DNA from: Geodermatophilus saharensis
Lineage (GTDB): Bacteria > Actinomycetota > Actinomycetes > Mycobacteriales > Geodermatophilaceae
DNA: 64,000 nt
Assembly (NCBI RefSeq): GCF_900188205.1
Contig: NZ_FZOH01000001.1
Coordinates: 158,359 to 222,358 of the forward strand
Direction: 5' to 3'
This document shows positions 1 to 7,281 of the stretch, in pieces. The translations under genes and the position numbers were made by a program. The notes beneath the pieces were generated by a model that saw nothing but the letters and a program-made list of their open reading frames with translations, was not told the DNA's origin and did no database searches. Every line of letters starts with the position of its first letter. Position 1 is the stretch's first letter.

Positions 1-1
1 G

Positions 2-1237
2 GCCGCCGGCGCCTCCGGCGTCCTCGTCGCCGACAGCCGCCCGGTCGACCCCGCGTCCCTGCCCGAGGGCGTCACCGCCACCGCCGACGTCGCCGACCTG
101 GCCGGCTGCGACGTCGTCGTCCGCTCGCCGGGGATCAGCCCCTACCGGGAGGACGCCCGGCTGCTCGCCGACCGCACCGTGGTGACCACCGGCACCGGGA
201 TGGCGCTGGCCGAGGCCGCGGCGCAGGGGGTGCCGGTCCTCTGCGTCACCGGCACCAAGGGCAAGAGCACCACCAGCGCCCTGGCCGCCGCCGTCCTCAC
301 CGCCGCCGGCCGTCCGGCCGTGCACGCCGGCAACATCGGCACCCCGCTGCTCGACGTCCTGGCGGACGTGGGCGACCGCACCCTCGTCGTCGAGATCTCC
401 AGCTACCAGGCCGCCGCCGTGCCGGACTTCTCCGGCCGCGGCGCGCTGACCTCGCTGGCGCCCGAGCACCTGGACTGGCACGGCGGGGAGGCCACCTACT
501 TCCGCGACAAGCTGCGCGTCTTCACCGCCTGCCCCGAGCGGTCGGTCGTGGTCAGCGCGCAGGCCCGGCCGGTGGCCGAGCGCCACCTCGACCCCGCGCA
601 GCTGGTCGACCCCGCCGAGGTGCTGCCGCCGGGGCTGGCCGACCGCGCGCGGCCGGTGCACCTGCCCGGCGCCCACAACCGCAGCAACGTCGCCGTCGCG
701 CTGGCCGCCTGCGCGCTGCTCGGCCTCGACCTCGCCGCCTCCGCCGACGCGGTGACCGCCGCGGTCGCCGCCTTCCGGGCGCTGCCGCACCGGCTCGCGC
801 CGGTGGCCACCCTGGGTGGGGTCACCTTCGTCGACGACACGCTCTCCACCACCCCGGTGTCGGTGCTGGCCGCGCTCGACGCGCTGGCCGGCCGCCCCGT
901 CACGCTCATCGCCGGTGGCCAGGACCGCGGCCTGGACTACACCGGCCTGGCCGCGACGTTGGTGGCCCGTCGGGAGGAGGTCGCCGTGGTGACCGTCCCC
1001 GACACCGGGGCCCGGCTGGCCGACGACGTCCGCCGGGAGGCCGCCGGCGCGGCGGTGCGCCTGACCGAGACGCAGTCGCTGGCCGAGGCGGTGGCCGCGG
1101 CCATCGCCGGCACGCCCCCGGGCGGGGTCGTGCTGCTCTCGCCCGGCGCCCCCAGCTACAACCGCTACCGCGACTTCGAGGAGTTGGCAGCCACCTATGA
1201 GCACGTCCTCGCCGACGCCGGCGCCGAGCGTCTCTGA
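2..1237 (+). CDS. murD2: MurD-type ligase, likely MurD2 (5' truncated)
   Basis: This is a Mur ligase that adds glutamate to UDP-MurNAc-L-Ala in the cytoplasm. The reading frame is open from base 2, so the N-terminus lies outside the window; 411 residues are visible. The N-terminal Rossmann part ends with VVRSPGISPY, typical of MurD. The ATP P-loop reads TGTKGKSTT, and the central and C-terminal Mur domains follow (NIGTPLLD, EISSYQ, HNRSNVAVALAA, DDTLSTTP). Ordinary MurD has TGTNGKT/S at the P-loop. The next gene overlaps it by 41 bases and looks like MurL, the epimerase that acts on UDP-MurNAc-L-Ala-L-Glu. By context I infer the MurD2 type, which would use L-Glu instead of D-Glu. That substrate choice cannot be read from sequence alone; a plain MurD is the alternative. 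Confidence 0.85.
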   Translation, partial: AAGASGVLVADSRPVDPASLPEGVTATADVADLAGCDVVVRSPGISPYREDARLLADRTVVTTGTGMALAEAAAQGVPVLCVTGTKGKSTTSALAAAVLTAAGRPAVHAGNIGTPLLDVLADVGDRTLVVEISSYQAAAVPDFSGRGALTSLAPEHLDWHGGEATYFRDKLRVFTACPERSVVVSAQARPVAERHLDPAQLVDPAEVLPPGLADRARPVHLPGAHNRSNVAVALAACALLGLDLAASADAVTAAVAAFRALPHRLAPVATLGGVTFVDDTLSTTPVSVLAALDALAGRPVTLIAGGQDRGLDYTGLAATLVARREEVAVVTVPDTGARLADDVRREAAGAAVRLTETQSLAEAVAAAIAGTPPGGVVLLSPGAPSYNRYRDFEELAATYEHVLADAGAERL

Positions 1238-2561
1238 CCGCCCGGGCAGCGGCGCCTTCGTCGTCGCCGGCCGGACCCTGGACCCCGCCACCGGCGAGGC
1301 CGCCTTCACCTACCGGCTCGGCGACGACGAGTTCACCGAGCGGCTGACCCTCGACCCGGCGCTGCTCGGCGGCGGGATCGACGCCGACCGGCTCGACGGC
1401 GCCCTCGACCTGGTGCACCTGGTCATGGGCACCAGCTACTACAAGCTCGCCGCGCCCGGCCGGGTCGTCGTCGAGCGGCCGGTCACCGCCGCGCAGGCCG
1501 CCGTCGCGCAGGCCGCCTACACCGACGGCCTGGGCGAGTTCGCCGCCGTCAACCGGCTGCCGGTGCCGCACCGCGTCGCCTTCGACGTCGAGGTGCGGCC
1601 GGCCGGCCCGGCGCCGTCACCCGGCACCCGGGGCGCGCTGCTGCCCGTCGGTGGCGGCAAGGACTCCGCGCTGGCCCTCGTGGTCATCCCCGACGGGACG
1701 GCGCTGGCGGTCAACCCCACCGGCGCGCAGCGCGACGTCGCCCGCGCGGCCGGCGTGCCGCTGCTCGAGGTCCGCCGCCGGCTCGACCCCCTGCTGGCCG
1801 AGCGCACCGCCCAGGGCGGCCTCAACGGGCACGTCCCGGTCACCGCGATCAACTCCGCGATCGCCACGCTGGTCGCCGTCCTCGGCGGCCACGACCCGGT
1901 GGTGTTCGCCAACGAGCGCTCCGCCGACGAGGAGACGCTCACCGTCGACGGCGTCAGCGTGAACCACCAGTACTCGAAGTCCTTCGCCTTCGAGCGGCTG
2001 TTCACCGCGGCCGCCGCCGAGCTGGGCACGGGCTACTTCAGCCTGACCCGGCAGCTGTCGGAGCTCGCGACGGTCGCCGCGGTCGCCGCGCTGCCGCTGC
2101 GCGCGGACATCCTCAGCTGCAACCGCTCCTACACCCAGCGGCACCTGGGCGGGCAGGCCGAGCAGCGCTGGTGCCTGCACTGCGACAAGTGCCTGTTCAC
2201 CTTCCTGTGCTTCGCGGTGTTCCTGACCCCGGCGGAGGCGGAGGGGGTGTTCGGGGGCAACCCGCTGGCCGACCCCGCGCTCGCCGACGGGTTCCGCCGG
2301 CTGTGGGCCACCGAGAAGCCGTTCGACTGCGTCGGGGAGCGCGCGGAGAGCGCCGCGGCGATGGCGCACCTGGCCGCCGGCCGGTCCTGGGGCGACGCGC
2401 CGGTGGTGCGGCTGCTGGGCGCCGAGGCCGCCGCCGCCGCGGAGGTCACCGGCGCGACGGTGGCGCGGTTCCTGCCGCCGCGCGGTGAGCACGGGATCCC
2501 GCCCCGGTATCTGGAGTCCCTGCAGCGCGTGCTGGCCGGCTCCCGCAGCGCCGTCGCCTGA
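1197..2561 (+). CDS. murL: MurL-type UDP-MurNAc-L-Ala-L-Glu epimerase
   Basis: This 454-residue protein probably inverts the terminal L-Glu of UDP-MurNAc-L-Ala-L-Glu to D-Glu, using ATP to activate the carboxylate, as described for MurL of Xanthomonas. Around residues 147-156 it has LLPVGGGKDS, a PP-loop of the N-type ATP pyrophosphatase class, which fits adenylation. A cysteine-rich stretch near residues 303-345 reads SCNRSYTQRHLGG and then CLHCDKC. I chose the ATG at 1197; an AGGAG lies about 14 bases upstream, and this start makes a 41-base overlap with the ligase, implying translational coupling. Recognition rests on the PP-loop, the cysteine block and the neighbouring MurD-type ligase. 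The alternative is an uncharacterised PP-loop enzyme. Confidence 0.75.
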   Translation: MSTSSPTPAPSVSDRPGSGAFVVAGRTLDPATGEAAFTYRLGDDEFTERLTLDPALLGGGIDADRLDGALDLVHLVMGTSYYKLAAPGRVVVERPVTAAQAAVAQAAYTDGLGEFAAVNRLPVPHRVAFDVEVRPAGPAPSPGTRGALLPVGGGKDSALALVVIPDGTALAVNPTGAQRDVARAAGVPLLEVRRRLDPLLAERTAQGGLNGHVPVTAINSAIATLVAVLGGHDPVVFANERSADEETLTVDGVSVNHQYSKSFAFERLFTAAAAELGTGYFSLTRQLSELATVAAVAALPLRADILSCNRSYTQRHLGGQAEQRWCLHCDKCLFTFLCFAVFLTPAEAEGVFGGNPLADPALADGFRRLWATEKPFDCVGERAESAAAMAHLAAGRSWGDAPVVRLLGAEAAAAAEVTGATVARFLPPRGEHGIPPRYLESLQRVLAGSRSAVA

Positions 2562-2573
2562 ACCCGGCGCGCC

Positions 2574-2579
2574 TACCCT
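2574..2579 (+). promoter_or_regulatory. -10 box of leaderless promoter for fur-family gene
   Basis: TACCCT matches the actinobacterial TANNNT -10 element and is followed after 6 bases by the GTG start at 2586. There is no Shine-Dalgarno sequence, so the transcript is predicted to begin at or very near the start codon. Confidence 0.5.
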
Positions 2580-2585
2580 GCTGCC

Positions 2586-3041
2586 GTGGGATCGGAGCAC
2601 GGGACGGCGCCGCTGGCCGAGCGGCTGCGGGCGCAGGGGCTGCGGCTGACGCCGCAGCGCCAGCAGGTGCTGGCCGCCGTGGCGGCGCTGGACCACGCCA
2701 CCCCCGAGGCCATCGGTGCGCGGCTGCGCGAGCAGGCCGGACCCGGCGGCGCGGCACCGGACACCTCGACGGTCTACCGCACGCTCGAGCTGCTGGAGCG
2801 GCTCGGGCTGGTCTGGCACACCCACCTGGGCAAGGGGGCGCCGGTCTACCACTCCTCCGAGCACCCGCACCTGCACGTCGTCTGCGCCTCGTGCGGCGAG
2901 ATCTCCTCCGCCGACCCCGGCCTGCTCGACGCCGCGGCGGAACGTCTGGCGGCCGACCTGGGTTTCACCGTGGACGTGGGGCACGTCGCGCTGTCGGGCA
3001 CGTGCCGCCGATGCAGGGAAGCCGGGACGGAGAACACATGA
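2586..3041 (+). CDS. Fur-family metal-dependent regulator
   Basis: This 151-residue protein is a DNA-binding metal sensor of the Fur superfamily. The N-terminal winged helix (residues about 10-85: LRLTPQRQQVLAAV, DTSTVYRTLELLERLGLV) is followed by a dimerisation domain with metal ligands. HLHVVCASCG holds the first CXXC, and a second CXXC (CRRC) near the C-terminus completes a structural zinc site. This is the usual plan for Fur, Zur and PerR proteins, and I cannot tell which metal or stress it senses. The GTG start has a -10 box but no ribosome binding site. Its stop overlaps the ygfZ start (ATGA). YgfZ works in iron-sulfur repair, which mildly favours an iron or oxidative role. Confidence 0.88.
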   Translation: MGSEHGTAPLAERLRAQGLRLTPQRQQVLAAVAALDHATPEAIGARLREQAGPGGAAPDTSTVYRTLELLERLGLVWHTHLGKGAPVYHSSEHPHLHVVCASCGEISSADPGLLDAAAERLAADLGFTVDVGHVALSGTCRRCREAGTENT

Positions 3042-4144
3042 CCACCTCACCGCTGGCCGCACGACCGGGCGCCGTCGTCGCCGAGGGCGCGACCGTCGCC
3101 GCCCACCTCGGGGACCCGCTGCGCGAGCAGCGGCTGCTCGCCGAGGGCGCCGGCTGGGTCGACCGCAGCGACCGCGACGTGCTCACCGTCCCCGGCGCCG
3201 ACCGGCTGACCTGGCTGCACAGCCTGACCAGCCAGCACCTCGAGCGGCTGGCCGACGGCACCGGCACCGAGGCGCTGGTGCTCTCCCCGCACGGCCACGT
3301 CGAGCACCACCTGGTCCTCACCGAGCTCGGCGGCACCACCTGGGCCGACGTCGAGCCCGGCACCGGCGCCGCGCTGCTGACCTTCCTGCAGCGGATGGTC
3401 TTCATGCTGCGCGTGGAGCCCGCGCTGGTCACCGACGCCTGGGCGCTGCTGTCCCTCGTCGGCCCGCGCGCACCCGAGGTGCTCACCGCCGCCTCGCTGC
3501 CCGCGCCCGAGGCGCCCCACGCCGTCGCGGCGCTGCCGGGCGGCGGCTGGGTGCGCCGGATGCCGTCCCTGGGCGACGGCGGCGCGACGGCGTTGGACCT
3601 GCTCGTGCCGCGGGCCGGGCTGGTGGCGGTCGCCGACGCGCTGACCGCCGCCGGCGCCGGCGCCGCCGGGCTGGACGCCTACGAGGCGCTGCGCGTGGAG
3701 GCCCGCCGTCCCCGGCTGGGCCTCGACACCGACCACCGCACCATCCCCAACGAGCTGGAGTGGCTCACCACCGCCGTGCACCTCGAGAAGGGCTGCTACC
3801 GCGGGCAGGAGACCGTCGCCCGGGTGCACAACCTCGGCCGCCCGCCGCGGCGGCTGGTGCTGCTGCACCTCGACGGCGTGAGCGAGGAGCTGCCCGTGCC
3901 CGGCACGCAGGTCCGCTCCGGCGCCCGCGACGTGGGCCGGGCCGGCACGGTGGTCCGACACCACGAGCTGGGCGTGGTCGCGCTGGCGCTGGTCAAGCAG
4001 TCGGTGGGCCCCGACGCCGAGCTCACCGTGGGCGGCTCGCGCGCCGTCGTCGACCCCGACGACGTCCCGGCCACGGTCGACGACACCCGGGCGGCCGCCC
4101 GCGACCGGGTCCGGGCCGTCCGGTCTGCCACCATCGGGCGGTGA
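3038..4144 (+). CDS. ygfZ: Folate-binding protein YgfZ/GcvT-like
   Basis: This 368-residue protein is related to the T-protein of the glycine cleavage system and supports tetrahydrofolate-dependent maintenance of certain iron-sulfur enzymes. The family signature K-G-C-Y-x-G-Q-E appears as KGCYRGQETVARVHNLG around residue 250. The early part shows the aminomethyltransferase-like fold (LTWLHSLTSQHLERL, LSPHGHVEHHL). The ATG at 3038 overlaps the stop of the Fur-family gene by four bases, so the open frame upstream of it is not used. Its own stop overlaps the GTG of rsiG (GTGA). The three genes therefore look like one translationally coupled operon. Confidence 0.9.
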   Translation: MTTSPLAARPGAVVAEGATVAAHLGDPLREQRLLAEGAGWVDRSDRDVLTVPGADRLTWLHSLTSQHLERLADGTGTEALVLSPHGHVEHHLVLTELGGTTWADVEPGTGAALLTFLQRMVFMLRVEPALVTDAWALLSLVGPRAPEVLTAASLPAPEAPHAVAALPGGGWVRRMPSLGDGGATALDLLVPRAGLVAVADALTAAGAGAAGLDAYEALRVEARRPRLGLDTDHRTIPNELEWLTTAVHLEKGCYRGQETVARVHNLGRPPRRLVLLHLDGVSEELPVPGTQVRSGARDVGRAGTVVRHHELGVVALALVKQSVGPDAELTVGGSRAVVDPDDVPATVDDTRAAARDRVRAVRSATIGR

Positions 4145-4707
4145 CCTCCCTGAGCCCCGAGCCGACGCCCGCCGGTGGCGCGGCCGTCGACGAGCTGCTC
4201 GACCCCGCGTTCCTCCGGGACGTCGAGCTGCGGCCCATGTCCGACGTGCGGCAGCTGCGCCGCCGCGCCGAGCAGGAGGAGGTCAACCTCTCCTACACGC
4301 GGCGGCTGCTGCAGGGCCGGCTCGACATCGTCCGCCGCGAGCTGCAGCGCCGCGCCGAGCACGACGGCCGCTCGCTGGTCGACCTGCTGCCGGAGATCCT
4401 CGCCGAGAAGGGCCGCGGCCCGGCGCACGGCCTGGGCCGGCACCAGACGCTGCAGCCGGCCTCACCCGACGTCTACGAGTCGTGGGTGCACGGCCTGACC
4501 CCCGACGTCGACCTGTCCGACGTCGCCCGGCTGCCCGACACCGACCTCGAGCGCGCCGCCCGCGCGCTCGCCGCCGCCGAGGGGTCGCTGTCCGAGCGCC
4601 GCCGCGGCGTGCAGCAGGTCATGGACGCCCTCGCCGGGGAGCTCGCCCGCCGGTACCGCAACGGCGAGGCCGACGTCGCCGCGCTGCTCGCCGCCGAGGG
4701 CCGATGA
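4141..4707 (+). CDS. rsiG: RsiG-type c-di-GMP-dependent anti-sigma factor
   Basis: This 188-residue protein matches RsiG, the anti-sigma factor that holds sporulation sigma factor WhiG when loaded with c-di-GMP. The defining motif E(X)3S(X)2R(X)3Q(X)3D is present twice. The first copy is E47, S51, R54, Q58, D62 and the second is E147, S151, R154, Q158, D162, exactly 100 residues apart. Both lie in helices expected to form the antiparallel coiled coil that binds the dinucleotide. The GTG start overlaps the ygfZ stop. WhiG itself is not in the window. Identification is strong because two spaced five-residue motifs match fully; the sigma partner is an inference. A hairpin repeat begins at its stop codon. 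Confidence 0.85.
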   Translation: MTSLSPEPTPAGGAAVDELLDPAFLRDVELRPMSDVRQLRRRAEQEEVNLSYTRRLLQGRLDIVRRELQRRAEHDGRSLVDLLPEILAEKGRGPAHGLGRHQTLQPASPDVYESWVHGLTPDVDLSDVARLPDTDLERAARALAAAEGSLSERRRGVQQVMDALAGELARRYRNGEADVAALLAAEGR

Positions 4708-4783
4708 AGGACCACGCTCCCCCCCACGCCTCGCACGCTCGGCGCGGGCCCCTGGAGCGCGGCCGTTCCAGCACCTCACCATG
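4704..4783 (+). repeat. Dispersed hairpin repeat, copy A
   Basis: This is the first of seven related elements in the window. It starts with GAAGGACC right at the rsiG stop, has an outer stem CCACGCTCC/GGAGCGCGG, an inner stem CCCACGCC/GGCGCGGG, a constant loop TCGCACGCTC, and ends GGCCGTTCCAGCACCTCACCA. It is likely an RNA hairpin or terminator. Here it also lies inside the 5' end of the asparaginase frame. Confidence 0.8.
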
Positions 4784-5741
4784 GCCGGACGCGCCGGTCC
4801 TCGTGGAGGTCTGGCGCTCGGGCTTCCTCGAGTCGGTGCACCGCGGCGCGGTCGTCGTCGTCGACCCCGGCGGGGCGGTGACCTGGTCGGCCGGTGACGT
4901 CGGCCGCCCGGTCCTCCCGCGCTCGGCCAACAAGCCCGTGCAGGCCACCACCTACCTGGCCGCCGGCTGGCGTCCCCGCTCCGGGGTGGAGCTGGCCGTC
5001 GCGGCCGGCTCGCACGCCGGGGAGGACGGCCACCGCGACACCGCCGCCGGCATCCTCGCCGCCGCGGGCCTCGACCCGTCCGCGCTCGGCTGCCCCGCGG
5101 CCCTGCCCGGGCACGAGCCCACCCGCGCTGCCTGGCTGGTCGCCGGCCGCGCGCCCGAGCGGCTGGCGATGAACTGCTCGGGCAAGCACGCGGCGATGCT
5201 GGCCGCCTGCGTCGCCGCGGGCTGGCCCACCGACGGCTACCTGCAGCCGGAGCACCCCCTGCAGCAGGCGATCGAGGCCCGGTTGTCGGCCGCGGCCGGG
5301 GAGCCCGTGGCCGCCGTCGTCGTCGACGGGTGCGGCGCGCCGCAGCACGGGCTGTCGCTGACCGGCCTGGCCCGCGGCGTCGGGTCGCTGGTCGCCGCCC
5401 CGCCGGGGAGCCCGGAGCGGGCGGTCGCCGACGCGGTGCGGGCGCACCCCTGGTACGTCGCCGGCACCGGCCGGGAGGACACCGACCTCATGACCGCCGT
5501 CCCCGGCCTGCTGGTGAAGGGCGGTGCCGACGGCGTGCACGTCGCCGCCCTGCCCGGCCGCGGTGCGGTGGCGTTCAAGCTCGACGACGGCGGCGACCGC
5601 GGCCGGGCGCCGGTGCTGGCCGCCGCGCTGCGCCGGCTCGGCGTCGGCGAGGACGTCCTGGCCCCGTGGGCGACCACCCCGGTGACCGGCGGCGACGGCG
5701 TCGTCGGGGAGGTCCGGCCCGCGGCTCCGCTCGCCGGCTGA
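4704..5741 (+). CDS. L-asparaginase (asparaginase II family)
   Basis: This enzyme hydrolyses L-asparagine to aspartate and ammonia. Family motifs are clear: RSANKPVQATTYLAAG, SHAGEDGHRDT, NCSGKHAAML, DGCGAPQHGLSLTGLARG and a late GREDTDLMTAVPGLLVKGG. The start is uncertain. The ATG at 4704 overlaps the rsiG stop, but the first 27 or so codons are then encoded by a dispersed hairpin repeat and look nothing like the family. The homologous part begins at about VLVEVWRSGFLES, so GTG 4803 is a plausible alternative start giving 312 residues, close to the usual family length. No further gene follows in the same operon; a regulatory palindrome lies 60 bases downstream. Confidence 0.87.
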   Translation: MKDHAPPHASHARRGPLERGRSSTSPWPDAPVLVEVWRSGFLESVHRGAVVVVDPGGAVTWSAGDVGRPVLPRSANKPVQATTYLAAGWRPRSGVELAVAAGSHAGEDGHRDTAAGILAAAGLDPSALGCPAALPGHEPTRAAWLVAGRAPERLAMNCSGKHAAMLAACVAAGWPTDGYLQPEHPLQQAIEARLSAAAGEPVAAVVVDGCGAPQHGLSLTGLARGVGSLVAAPPGSPERAVADAVRAHPWYVAGTGREDTDLMTAVPGLLVKGGADGVHVAALPGRGAVAFKLDDGGDRGRAPVLAAALRRLGVGEDVLAPWATTPVTGGDGVVGEVRPAAPLAG

Positions 5742-5800
5742 CCTGCGCCGCGACCTGCTCCGCGACGGCGACACGCCGGGTGTGAGGCGACTCACGGGGC

Positions 5801-5834
5801 GGTGCTAGCAGCCGCGCTTGCAACTGCTAGCACC
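5801..5834. promoter_or_regulatory. Perfect inverted repeat, putative operator of HTH gene
   Basis: GGTGCTAGCAG (5801-5811) and its exact complement CTGCTAGCACC (5824-5834) flank a 12-base spacer. The repeat covers the -35 box (TTGCAA, 5818-5823) and ends seven bases before the -10 box of the downstream HTH gene, which suggests binding of a dimer and autoregulation. Confidence 0.7.
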
Positions 5835-5846
5835 CCTGGTTACCGT
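5818..5846 (+). promoter_or_regulatory. Promoter of HTH/hbhA-like operon
   Basis: TTGCAA (5818-5823) and TACCGT (5841-5846) are separated by 17 bases. The GTG at 5854 follows the -10 by seven bases, so a leaderless transcript is predicted. Confidence 0.6.
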
Positions 5847-5853
5847 GGAGTAC

Positions 5854-6378
5854 GTGCAGACCCCCGGCGAGTTCGTGAGCGGTCAGGTGAGGTCGGTCCG
5901 CGAGAAGGTGGACCAGCTCGCCGGCAGCGTCGCGGAGACCGTCGCAGCCGAGGCCCAGCAGGTCTCGACCGTGCGCTCGCAGGTGGGGGAGTACATCCGG
6001 GAGCAGCGCAGCGCCGCCCGGGTGTCCCTGCGCGAGCTCGCCCGCACGGCAGGGGTGAGCAACCCCTACCTGTCGCAGGTGGAGCGAGGGCTGCGCAAGC
6101 CGTCGGCGGAAATCCTCGCCGCCATCGCCAAGGGGCTGCAGATCTCCGCCGAGACGCTCTACGAGCAGGCGGGCATCCTCGACCGGCGCGCCGGCAACCC
6201 CGACACGGTCGCGGCCATCCGGTCCGACGACCAGCTCTCCGAGCGGCACAAGGCCGTGCTGCTCGAGCTGTACGAGACCTACGTCCGCGAGCACGCCGCC
6301 GCTTCCCCCGTGCCCGCGGACGCCACCCGGGGCCGCACGCCCGGGGACCACCCGAACCCCTCCAAGGAGACCGCATGA
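5854..6378 (+). CDS. XRE-family HTH regulator (Rv0474-like)
   Basis: This is a 174-residue DNA-binding protein with a Cro/C1-type HTH around residues 47-105 (SLRELARTAGVSNPYLSQVE, then GLRKPSAEILAAIAKGLQ). A helical N-terminal arm (VRSVREKVDQLAGSVAETV) precedes it. Gene order HTH, HbhA-like, DUF2516 copies Rv0474-Rv0475-Rv0476 of M. tuberculosis. I chose GTG 5854 because the -10 box at 5841-5846 would lie over the earlier GTG at 5845. The perfect palindrome over the promoter is a likely self-binding site. The stop overlaps the start of the next gene (ATGA). The effector it senses is unknown. Confidence 0.85.
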   Translation: MQTPGEFVSGQVRSVREKVDQLAGSVAETVAAEAQQVSTVRSQVGEYIREQRSAARVSLRELARTAGVSNPYLSQVERGLRKPSAEILAAIAKGLQISAETLYEQAGILDRRAGNPDTVAAIRSDDQLSERHKAVLLELYETYVREHAAASPVPADATRGRTPGDHPNPSKETA

Positions 6379-7100
6379 CCACCGCCACGAACCTCCTCGA
6401 GCAGGTCGCCGAGCGCGGCCGCACCCCGCTGCTGGTCGCCGTCGGCGCCGGTGACCTCGCCGTCACCCAGGCTCGCACCGTCCTCGCCACGCTGCGCTCG
6501 CGCGCCGAGGCCCTCCCCGGCGAGGCCCAGGTCCAGGTCGACCTGGCCACCCGCGAGGCCCGCACCCGCGCCGAGCAGGCCGCCGACCGCGCCCGCCAGC
6601 TGGTCACCGTCGTCCGTCCCGACGCCGTCGTCACCACGGTGAGCGGCCTGGTCGAGCAGGCCCGCACCCAGGCCGCCGGCACCGTCGAGGCGCTGGCCGA
6701 GCGCGGCGCCGACGTCCTGCAGGAGCTGCGCCGCCAGCCCGGCATCCGCCGCTTCGTGGTGCGTGCCGAGCAGGCCGTCGACACCGTCGAGGACGCCGTC
6801 GAGGAGGTCATCGAGGAGACCGCCGAGGCCGTCACCGAGGCCTCCGACGAGATCACCTCCCGCGTGCAGAAGGCCGCCTCCCGCACCACCAAGGCCGCCG
6901 CCAAGGCCGAGGCCGCCGTCGACCAGGTCGCCGACCAGGCGAAGGCCACCCTCGAGGAGACCGTCGAGGCCGCCGACGAGGCCACCGCCAAGGCCGCCCG
7001 CAAGCCGGCCAAGCGCACCCCCGCGGCCCGCTCGTCGGCCGCCAAGGGCACCTCGGCGCGCGTGACCCGCACCCGCACCACCAAGAAGACCACCGACTGA
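6375..7100 (+). CDS. HbhA-like helical protein with basic tail
   Basis: This 241-residue protein resembles mycobacterial heparin-binding haemagglutinin. It starts with the family-like TPLLVAVGAGDLAVTQARTV, then forms long alanine/glutamate/valine-rich amphipathic helices (residues about 40-200) expected to make a coiled coil. It ends in an Ala/Lys/Arg/Thr tail (KAARKPAKRTPAARSSAAKG and a final KKTTD). In mycobacteria the lysine-rich tail binds sulfated sugars. Here it has fewer lysine repeats and more Arg and Thr, so adhesion should not be assumed; a role in membrane or polar organisation is equally possible. No signal peptide is visible. It is coupled to the HTH gene and followed by two strong hairpins. 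Confidence 0.8.
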   Translation: MTTATNLLEQVAERGRTPLLVAVGAGDLAVTQARTVLATLRSRAEALPGEAQVQVDLATREARTRAEQAADRARQLVTVVRPDAVVTTVSGLVEQARTQAAGTVEALAERGADVLQELRRQPGIRRFVVRAEQAVDTVEDAVEEVIEETAEAVTEASDEITSRVQKAASRTTKAAAKAEAAVDQVADQAKATLEETVEAADEATAKAARKPAKRTPAARSSAAKGTSARVTRTRTTKKTTD

Positions 7101-7104
7101 GCAC

Positions 7105-7158
7105 GGACCCTCCTGCCCCCGCCGCTCGTACGTCCGCGGCGGGACCTGCAGGAGGGCC
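7105..7158 (+). repeat. Dispersed hairpin repeat, copy B
   Basis: Starts GGACC four bases after the hbhA-like stop. The outer stem is CCCTCCTGC (7108-7116) with GCAGGAGGG (7148-7156); the inner stem is CCCGCCGC/GCGGCGGG. Both stems pair fully. It lacks the long conserved 3' tail of other copies and probably acts as a terminator. Confidence 0.75.
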
Positions 7159-7177
7159 ACGACTCAGGGTCACGATC

Positions 7178-7216
7178 CAGGGCCCCGGAGCTGCACTCGT
7201 GCGCTCCGGGGCCCTG
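7178..7216 (+). terminator. Strong hairpin terminator
   Basis: CAGGGCCCCGGAG (7178-7190) pairs perfectly with CTCCGGGGCCCTG (7204-7216) across a 13-base loop. There is no T-run, as is usual for high-GC actinobacteria. Confidence 0.65.
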
Positions 7217-7268
7217 TCGCGTCCGGGGGTCCTCCGGGCGGAGGGCGCCCGGCACCGCCGCGGGCGGG

Positions 7269-7274
7269 TACCCT
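7269..7274 (+). promoter_or_regulatory. -10 box of leaderless promoter (DUF2516 gene)
   Basis: TACCCT is followed after seven bases by the ATG at 7282, with no ribosome binding site. Confidence 0.5.
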
Positions 7275-7281
7275 CCGGGAC

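Noticed and set aside
5801..5834. Palindrome considered as a CIRCE heat-shock element
   Set aside because: CIRCE is TTAGCACTC-N9-GAGTGCTAA; this one has a different core and a 12-base spacer, and no chaperone genes follow.
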